Shown one piece after another: positions 26,621 to 32,755 of a stretch of DNA of 64,000 nt. The notes under the pieces were generated by a model. The model was not told the origin of the DNA, did not search any database, and worked only from the letters and a program-made list of their open reading frames with translations. Within the stretch, counting starts at the first letter, position 1; the number at the start of each line of letters is the position of its first letter. The translations under genes were made by a program, and so were the position numbers. This stretch comes from Vreelandella sp042466685. Lineage in GTDB: Bacteria; Pseudomonadota; Gammaproteobacteria; Pseudomonadales; Halomonadaceae. The stretch spans positions 1,984,001-2,048,000 of the forward strand of contig NZ_CP170448.1 in NCBI RefSeq assembly GCF_042466685.1, read 5' to 3'.

Positions 26621-27244
26621 ATGATCACGCTTTGGGGCCGCAACAACTCCACCAACGTCAAAAAAGTGCTTTGGGTGCTAGAAGAGCTGGAACTGCCGTT
26701 TGAGCAGATCCAGGCCGGGCTTGAGCACGGGGTAAATAACACCCCGGAGTACCTGGCCATGAACCCCACCGGGCTAGTGCCGCTACTTAAAGATGACGCC
26801 ACCAACAGCGTGCTTTGGGAATCCAATACGATTATTCGCTACCTTGCCGCCCAGTATGAAAGCAAGCTATGGATCGAAGCCCCCGCTGAACGGGCGCAGG
26901 CAGAAAAGTGGATGGATTGGTCGAACAGCACCCTGTCACCCAGGCACCGCACGATTCTGATGGGCTATGTCAGAACCCCACCCGAAAAACGCGACACTGC
27001 TGCCATTGAAGCAGGTATGCAGGCGTGTGAAGAGCTGTTTGAGCTAATGGAAAGCGTGCTGACCAAGCAAGCGTTCTTCTCGGGCAGTGAATTTGGCCTG
27101 GGCGATATTGCCGTTGCCCCCTTTATCTACAACTTATGGCATATCGGCTTAACCTGGCAGCCGCGCCCTAATTTAGAGCGCTGGTACCAACAAATCGCCG
27201 AACGCCCCGCCTACCAAAAAGTGGTGGTGATTCCGGTTACCTGA
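26621..27244 (+). CDS. Glutathione S-transferase
   Basis: A 207-residue cytosolic GST. The N-terminal thioredoxin-like domain begins LWGRNNSTNVKKVLWVLEEL, with the glutathione-site segment ESNTIIRYLA; the helical C-terminal domain carries FGLGDIAVAPF (N-capping box and hydrophobic staple). The substrate class is not evident. The gene lies as a single unit between the two REP-like repeat copies. Confidence 0.88.
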   Translation: MITLWGRNNSTNVKKVLWVLEELELPFEQIQAGLEHGVNNTPEYLAMNPTGLVPLLKDDATNSVLWESNTIIRYLAAQYESKLWIEAPAERAQAEKWMDWSNSTLSPRHRTILMGYVRTPPEKRDTAAIEAGMQACEELFELMESVLTKQAFFSGSEFGLGDIAVAPFIYNLWHIGLTWQPRPNLERWYQQIAERPAYQKVVVIPVT

Positions 27245-27313
27245 TATTTGAATCTGAATGAGAGAAGTGCGCTTGTGACACGCTCTAAATGCCTGGCTAG
27301 GAAGAGGTTTTTA

Positions 27314-27387
27314 TGTAGCGCGTGGTAACGAGTAGCGAGCGAAGCGAGAAACGAGGCACCCGCGGGAGGGCAGCAAAGCTGCCCCAG
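27314..27387 (+). repeat. REP-like intergenic repeat, copy 2
   Basis: A 74-bp second copy of the element at 26465. The left part (TGTAGCGCGTGGTAACGAGT) and the ACGAGGCACCCGCGGGAG part are conserved. The hairpin is GGGCAGC-AAA-GCTGCCC: relative to copy 1 one G-C pair has become A-T on both arms, so pairing is preserved. It ends 7 bases before the stop of the convergent panE-like gene. Confidence 0.75.
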
Positions 27388-27394
27388 GTAATGC

Positions 27395-28336
27395 CTAAAA
27401 GCTCGCCTCAATCTCCGCCAACTCATCATCCAACCCCTGCAACACCTCGCGTGCCAACCCATGCCGCTTCGCACTCTCAATCAACGGCCCCAATATCGCC
27501 CCGCGCTCGGTGGGGCGTTTGGCCTCTACATCCTGCAACATCGAAGCCTTATTGTTCGCGGTGTTCTCCACCACCTGCCACACCAACGCCAACCACGCTT
27601 GCTCACCACTCATACCATTACCTTGGCCACCGTTCGGCGGCTGAATACCTTCTGCCTGCATAACCGCCGCGACTTCCCTCACCACAGCTTCCACACGCTG
27701 CGCATAAGGGTCGGCGCGAAGCTTCCCATTACGCACGCCATTCAGCGCCACTAGAGGGTTAATCGCCGCGTTCACCGCCAGTTTTTGCCACAGGCGTTGG
27801 CGAATATCGCACACCTTTGTGGCGGCGAGCCCTACCTGGGTTAATGTGTGCGCGAGTTCTTCCGCCAGCGCACCGTGCTGATTGTTTAAATCGCCCACAA
27901 AGGTATGCCCGCGCCCCGCATGAACCACGCCATCATCACCGGTTAGGTAAGCCCCTTCAGTTGTTGTCGCGCACAACACTGGCCCCGGCCACGCCTGAGT
28001 AATACGCGGCTGCGCTAAAAAACCGTTCTGCCACAGCACCAGCGGAGTAGAAGGGGAAATACAGTCAGTAATGCCAGCAAGCGCCGACTCAGCCACCATG
28101 GCTTTGGTAGTGATATGTACAAAGGTGGGTGGTTCATGCGTTTCAGAGGTGAGTTGGGCAACCGTGAGTATATTGAGAGGCTGCACCTTTTGTTCGCCTT
28201 CAGGTGTGGAAAGTGCTTGCTGCTCAGGCAGCGCACGTCGACCGAGTAGCGTAGTGGCCGCTATGGGTGAAAGCGAATGGGCCAGCAGGCGGCCAATGGC
28301 ACCAGGGCCGATAATCCAGTGGGTCGTCATCTTCAA
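27395..28336 (-). CDS. 2-dehydropantoate 2-reductase (ketopantoate reductase family)
   Basis: A 313-residue NADPH-dependent reductase of the ApbA/PanE family that reduces ketopantoate to pantoate in the pantothenate/CoA pathway. The N-terminal nucleotide motif is WIIGPGAIGRLLAHSL; the mid-protein segment VLWQNGFL and the catalytic-lysine helix region (LWQKLAVNAAINPLVAL) are typical. Genomes often hold several family members, some with other substrates, so I leave the symbol empty. It is transcribed against gst. Confidence 0.85.
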   Translation of the reverse strand: MKMTTHWIIGPGAIGRLLAHSLSPIAATTLLGRRALPEQQALSTPEGEQKVQPLNILTVAQLTSETHEPPTFVHITTKAMVAESALAGITDCISPSTPLVLWQNGFLAQPRITQAWPGPVLCATTTEGAYLTGDDGVVHAGRGHTFVGDLNNQHGALAEELAHTLTQVGLAATKVCDIRQRLWQKLAVNAAINPLVALNGVRNGKLRADPYAQRVEAVVREVAAVMQAEGIQPPNGGQGNGMSGEQAWLALVWQVVENTANNKASMLQDVEAKRPTERGAILGPLIESAKRHGLAREVLQGLDDELAEIEASF

Positions 28337-28790
28337 GATTGTTGCTCAGCAGCGTTGTTACCGCCAAGCTTACAGTGTCCATTGCCCAGAAATGAAGGCG
28401 GTATAAACGGTTAATTTCCAGTGACGGCAGCAATCATTATCTGGTAGCTTTGAAGCTAAGGGGATTTTGAAAGTTTGCATGTGGAATGGGTGAATGGTTG
28501 AGTCGGTGGTTGCTGCAGGGGCACTCTGGTTGCAGGGCTGCTTTCGACCCTAAGCGGACATTCTTTGAAATGCAGCAGAAGCGCGAATTTTGGCTATGCT
28601 GTCTAGTTTAAATTAACAGTCAAAAGGGTCATAGGTTTGAAAGAATCTGGCAGGCTGCATTTGCTGAAAAAAAGTGCCAGCACGTTTACTCAATCATAAA
28701 ACGCGCCGTCTAATACGATGTTAGACCGACAAGTTACTCCACATTATGTGGTTGAAGCCTAAGAAAGTTTTCCAAAAAAGGAATATTTTA
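28337..28790. other. Gap before the defence genes: flank and left cassette edge
   Basis: A 454-base stretch with no supported gene. Bases 28337-28720 look like ordinary chromosomal or degenerate DNA. At 28720-28726 is GTTAGAC, a perfect integron R'-type box (GTTRRRY) and the inferred left edge of the insert. A GTCTAA-N7-TTAGAC inverted repeat spans 28708-28726. The last 64 bases are the leader of the first cassette gene. Confidence 0.55.
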
Positions 28791-30029
28791 GTGTCAAACC
28801 GTTCTGCCCATGCGACCATAAAAGGATACTTCTACCAGTTCGATCATACGATAGTAAGTATTCTCAACGCATCCGCGCCACAATCGAGAATAGTAGTGGA
28901 GGGTATTGAGGACATCGATCTTGACGACGGGGATTACCGCACGTTAGTTCAGTGCAAATATTACGAAGGAACAATATATAACCATTCGGTAATCAAGGAT
29001 GCCGTGATTCAGATGTTACGGCACTATTCTACAGAAGGCTGCCCAACGGATCAGCGTTTTAATTACCGAGTCTATGGGCATTATAAATCGGGACAGGAAA
29101 AGCTGCTAGCTGATTTTGATTTAGAATTTCTCAAGAAAAATTTTCTTACTTACAAGCAGGAGAAAGTTGTTCATGAGGTACACACTGAGCTTGGGGTTAA
29201 TGATACGCAACTAGAAAACTTTCGTAGTCAACTGGGTATAGATCTTAATGCTCCGTCTTATGATGATCAGCAGAGAAGCGTTATTAGGCTCCTTGTCTCC
29301 CAAATTCCCGGATGTACCCCTGACGATGCAAAGGTGTTTTACTATCCGAACGCAATCAATGTTATTCAGTCCTTGGCAATCCAGGCCGACATTAATGCAC
29401 GAGAAATTACCAAAGCCAGTTTTCTTAAAGAGGTGAATCGAAAGGAAGTAGTGTTTAATTTGTGGCTACGGGAAAAATTTGGCAACGACTATTATGCAAA
29501 ACTTATTAAGAAAAAATTTTTCAAGTTTGCTTCAACCAAAACCCCCAAAGCGTCTAGAATTTTCATTATTGATATAACTGGTGAATTCAGTATTCCGGAT
29601 TTTACTGGCCTGTTAGTGAAAATAGCAACCACTTTCTCTCATGTCGAACACACTCGCACGCCGCAAAGTGATAGATTTTGTCCGTATTTACTGATACGCG
29701 GAATTTCAGAGGATGATTTAGTTTCGCTAAAGGGCAATCTCTTAAGGCAGGGGTTTAATTTTGATGATGGATATCCGTTTAAGGGATCTGATTTTTGTCC
29801 TGATCACCTTGTTACAGAGCCATCGAAAGAAAATCGCATTCGTCTAAAGTTCATACCTGCAGTTGATTATCTTGATCCTGTCGTCTCAAAAATCAAAGGT
29901 TCTTTGGTCGAAATATTTGACTTCTATAAAGACCTTCCAGTTGAGTCACAGTATTTTCCAAAAGGTGAAAACCATAACACCATTAAAGTAGATAGCGCAT
30001 ATTTTATTGAGGAGGTTTTAAGATCATGA
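28791..30029 (+). CDS. DUF4297-like (PD-(D/E)XK) putative nuclease paired with HerA
   Basis: A 412-residue protein. Residues 1-60 look like the N-terminus of DUF4297/Cap4-type nucleases: the KGYFYQFDHTIVSIL helix, then an acidic strand (E37 and the E40/D41/D43 cluster) and the QxK motif V-Q54-C-K56-Y. The rest is not recognised; a C-terminal alpha/beta part may contact HerA. GTG at 28791 is chosen because AAGGA lies 8 bases upstream; the earlier ATG at 28746 has no ribosome-binding site. The stop overlaps the herA-like start by 4 bases. The gene is A+T-rich, with codon use unlike its neighbours. Family placement is inferred from motif and context. Confidence 0.72.
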   Translation: MSNRSAHATIKGYFYQFDHTIVSILNASAPQSRIVVEGIEDIDLDDGDYRTLVQCKYYEGTIYNHSVIKDAVIQMLRHYSTEGCPTDQRFNYRVYGHYKSGQEKLLADFDLEFLKKNFLTYKQEKVVHEVHTELGVNDTQLENFRSQLGIDLNAPSYDDQQRSVIRLLVSQIPGCTPDDAKVFYYPNAINVIQSLAIQADINAREITKASFLKEVNRKEVVFNLWLREKFGNDYYAKLIKKKFFKFASTKTPKASRIFIIDITGEFSIPDFTGLLVKIATTFSHVEHTRTPQSDRFCPYLLIRGISEDDLVSLKGNLLRQGFNFDDGYPFKGSDFCPDHLVTEPSKENRIRLKFIPAVDYLDPVVSKIKGSLVEIFDFYKDLPVESQYFPKGENHNTIKVDSAYFIEEVLRS

Positions 30030-31792
30030 CAAACGCTGCAGAAATAAAGGCTGAGGTAATTGCGGTATATCCGGATAAAGTTAAAATCTCTGTTGAAGAT
30101 ATAGCGGCATTTTCCGGAGGAAAGAGTATAAAGGTCGGATCGTACTTGCGAATAACTGATAGCGACGATTGCGCTCTCATTGCAACCATTGAAAACTTCA
30201 GCATAGAAGTGACAGATAAGGCTGAGCGGCGGCATATAATTGAGGCTTTACCGCTTGGCATAATTGACGATGGAAAGTTTATCCGCGGAGGAGATACTTT
30301 AACTATTCCTCCAACCGGCGTCTCCCCTGCTACTGAAGAGGATGTTAAGAAAATTTTCGAGGATTCAGTTGATTCGAAGAAAAAATTTGTTTTTTGCTCG
30401 CTGGCTACAAACCACGACGTGAAAGTTCCCGTCGACGGCAACCGATTTTTTAACAAGCACATTGCCGTGGTTGGCTCTACTGGCGCAGGTAAGTCGCATA
30501 CTATATCGAAAGTAATCCAGAATGCCGTCGCTGCAAAAAATGGAGAGTACACGCTAAATAACTCTCATATTGTTGTCTTTGACATACACTCGGAATACAA
30601 AACTGCTTTCCCAAATGCGAACTTCCTCAATGTGAACAATCTTCACCTTCCGTACTGGCTTCTTAATAGTGAAGAGTTGGAAGAGATTCTTCTAGATACG
30701 GGTGAACGTGACAATTATAACCAGTCCTCAGTATTTCGGAACCTGGTTACAGAAAACAAAAGAAAGCACAACCCTGAAAAGAGGTCTATATTTTATGATA
30801 GCCCGCTAAGGTTTGACATTCATGAGGTTTTGAATGCTCTTTACAATATAAAAAACGAAACAGTAAACGCAAAAAACGAATCACGATATATGATTGTAGA
30901 TGGCTCCTATACGCTAAAAGATGGAAAAACTGATGCCACCCATGGCATACAGCTTATGGCGGCAGAGAGACTAGATAAGTATTTCGAAGGTAGGCTTGAG
31001 TTTCATCAAACAAAGTCCCAGAGCATATCCAAAGGGGACTATGCCGATGGTAGCTTGAATAAATTTTTTGCACGCTTTGAATCGAAAGTTGCTCAAGAAA
31101 GATTGGGCTTTTTATTCGGAAATACAAGTGAAGAGGCTACGCTAGAGAGTACGCTAAAAAGCCTTTTGGGTTATTGTGAGGAAAAGTCAAATGTTACTAT
31201 CATTGACTTAAGTGGTGTCCCATTCGAGGTTCTAAGCATTACTGTGTCACTAATCTCTAGAATACTGTTTGAGCATGGTTACTATTATAAGGTTCTGAGG
31301 AGTAATGCCGGCGAGGCAATCAATAATGATGCGCCTATTTTGTTGGCTTACGAGGAAGCACACAAGTATGTCCCAAACAGTGACTTAGCAAGGTTCAGAG
31401 CCTCAAAACTTTCTATTGAACGTATTGCAAAGGAAGGCCGAAAGTATGGAGTCACACTACTACTATCCAGCCAAAGGCCATCCGAAATATCGGAAACAAT
31501 ATTTTCGCAGTGCAGTAACTTTCTGGCAATGAGACTGACGAACCCAAGCGATCAGAATTATGTCGCTCGGCTTCTTCCAGATACTCTAGGAAATCTCTGT
31601 GACAAATTACCTACGCTCAGCGCTGGGGAAGCACTTCTCATTGGCGAGGCAGTAGTAATGCCATCCTTGGTCAAGGTTGATGAGTGTGACCTTCCTCCCT
31701 CATCTAACGACATACCGTATTTTGAGCTATGGAAAGAGGAATGGAAAGAGCTTGATTTTAGTGCGATAAAGCAAGCATGGCTCAAAGATTAA
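30026..31792 (+). CDS. HerA-family DNA-translocating ATPase
   Basis: A 588-residue HerA/FtsK-superfamily ATPase. Residues 5-90 form a HAS-barrel-like domain typical of HerA. Walker A is GSTGAGKSH (about residues 150-158), followed by the HerA-type VVFDIHSEY. Walker B is LLAYEEAHKYV (about 437-447), then a sensor segment LLLSSQRPSEISETIFSQC and an arginine-bearing C-terminal part. HerA hexamers partner with nucleases; in defence loci the partners include SIR2 and DUF4297 proteins. The 4-base overlap with the putative nuclease implies a stoichiometric complex. The attC starts 16 bases after the stop, which is cassette-like spacing. Confidence 0.88.
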   Translation: MTNAAEIKAEVIAVYPDKVKISVEDIAAFSGGKSIKVGSYLRITDSDDCALIATIENFSIEVTDKAERRHIIEALPLGIIDDGKFIRGGDTLTIPPTGVSPATEEDVKKIFEDSVDSKKKFVFCSLATNHDVKVPVDGNRFFNKHIAVVGSTGAGKSHTISKVIQNAVAAKNGEYTLNNSHIVVFDIHSEYKTAFPNANFLNVNNLHLPYWLLNSEELEEILLDTGERDNYNQSSVFRNLVTENKRKHNPEKRSIFYDSPLRFDIHEVLNALYNIKNETVNAKNESRYMIVDGSYTLKDGKTDATHGIQLMAAERLDKYFEGRLEFHQTKSQSISKGDYADGSLNKFFARFESKVAQERLGFLFGNTSEEATLESTLKSLLGYCEEKSNVTIIDLSGVPFEVLSITVSLISRILFEHGYYYKVLRSNAGEAINNDAPILLAYEEAHKYVPNSDLARFRASKLSIERIAKEGRKYGVTLLLSSQRPSEISETIFSQCSNFLAMRLTNPSDQNYVARLLPDTLGNLCDKLPTLSAGEALLIGEAVVMPSLVKVDECDLPPSSNDIPYFELWKEEWKELDFSAIKQAWLKD

Positions 31793-31808
31793 GGTGTTTG
31801 CACAAATA

Positions 31809-31886
31809 GTCTAACAAGCGGCTGCACGGCGACCTGTTTTCTGCCGCTTCGCGGCTCCAAACCGGCGAGTGAGCCGCGCGTTCAAG
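31809..31886 (+). other. attC recombination site
   Basis: R'' box GTCTAAC (31809-31815), spacer AA, L'' arm GCGGCTGCAC, an inner hairpin GCCGC-TTC-GCGGC, L' arm GTGAGCCGC, spacer GC, then G|TTCAAG at the junction (31880-31886). L'' and L' pair perfectly apart from one extra G, the extrahelical base expected in attC. The present R' (GTTCAAG) is imperfect because it is half flanking DNA; with the cassette's own TTAGAC from 28721 it becomes GTTAGAC and pairs 7/7 with R''. Length 78 bases is within the attC range. Confidence 0.78.
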
Positions 31887-32755
31887 CGCTATATAAGTGG
31901 CTTCTTAAAGACCGCTCTTGGCCGGATGCTGAATTTTAGGTGACGCTGATGGATAAAAGTTGGCAGTAAATGACCCAAAAGCGGGCAGGCTACATTGCTC
32001 ATAAACGTTTGATTCCACTTTCAGTTCACCACGGCGCGGGGACGTCTAAATTTTTCGTTAAATCCTTTCAAATAAGCTGGTTGTAGAAAGTGGTCTTCGG
32101 GTTGAGAGTGTTCATCATCTTCAAGGCCAGCTTGTAGGATGTCAGATGCGGCTTTGCATAACCTAAACGTATCTTAGTTGATGAATGTGAGCATAGTGCC
32201 TGGAGTAATTCGACGATTATTTTGGGCTGTCAACATGCGCGAGCATGGTCTCGGTCGGAGTCATCATGCACTCGTTGCGAAGGCTGGTGTCTGAACATTC
32301 AGGAGTCCTAAATACCGCAAATGCTGCGCTTATTAGTTGAATTCAGGTCTCCAGTAGTGATTCGGCGTGCAGCTTTTCTAGTGTACATTCTCGGCTTCGT
32401 CCAGGAGGCCAATAATCTGTTCTTCACTGAAACGCTTCTTCATGTCCAATCTCCTTACCCATAGGATCAGGCTCTAAAGTGTAGCGCTTCGATCTGGGGG
32501 TGACGTCGGTGCTGAATTATAAACCCCCGCTTTATTTGATGAGGTTTTTCATATTGACTCAGCATTTAAATAAACGAACCTTATCAATATATTTGCGACT
32601 AAAAATAGCTTTTGCAACGCACCGTTATACTCGCGGCAGCGTTGGGTTGCTGAACCGCTCCCTCCCATAAGTAGCTTCACGCTGAGATGCGTTGATCTAA
32701 AAATTAAGATCCCTAAATGACTGTTTTCTAATAAGTTGGCGTGAGGAGTGGTGCA
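31887..32755. other. Decayed accessory DNA between the cassette and the 976-residue gene
   Basis: An 869-base stretch with no intact gene. It contains the IS3-type orfA remnant (32378-32443) and a short leftward reading frame near 32040-32150 that reads like a broken transposase end but which I could not identify. 32520-32740 is A+T-rich and may hold the promoter of the downstream gene. Confidence 0.5.
32378..32443 (-). pseudogene. IS3-family transposase orfA remnant
   Basis: The leftward frame from the ATG at 32443 encodes MKKRFSEEQIIGLLDEAE, the well-known N-terminus of IS3-family OrfA proteins, preceded by an AGGAG ribosome-binding site. After 21 codons it stops, so only the 5' tip of the element survives. 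The rest of orfA and orfB is absent. Confidence 0.75.

Larger units (their letters stand above)
28721..31880 (+). mobile_element. Integron-type gene cassette carrying a two-gene defence system
   Basis: The insert runs from the T after G28720 to G31880. It contains two co-directional genes and ends in an attC. The leading TTAGAC joined to the trailing ...GCGCG recreates GTTAGAC, which is the exact 7/7 complement of the R'' box GTCTAAC at 31809, as expected for a circular cassette. The cassette is A+T-richer than its flanks. No intI, attI or further attC was found in the window, so it looks like a solitary cassette at a secondary site. At about 3.16 kb it is long for a cassette. Confidence 0.75.

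Noticed and set aside
28540..31990. Similar GACCCnAAGCGG...ACATT stretches on both sides of the defence cassette (near 28548 and 31968)
   Set aside because: The match is short and gapped. The attC evidence explains the boundaries better, and such sequence is common in proteobacterial intergenic DNA.
31887..32755. Search for a second attC, attI or integrase gene downstream of the cassette
   Set aside because: No other RYYYAAC/GTTRRRY pair with a foldable interior and no tyrosine-recombinase motif was found.
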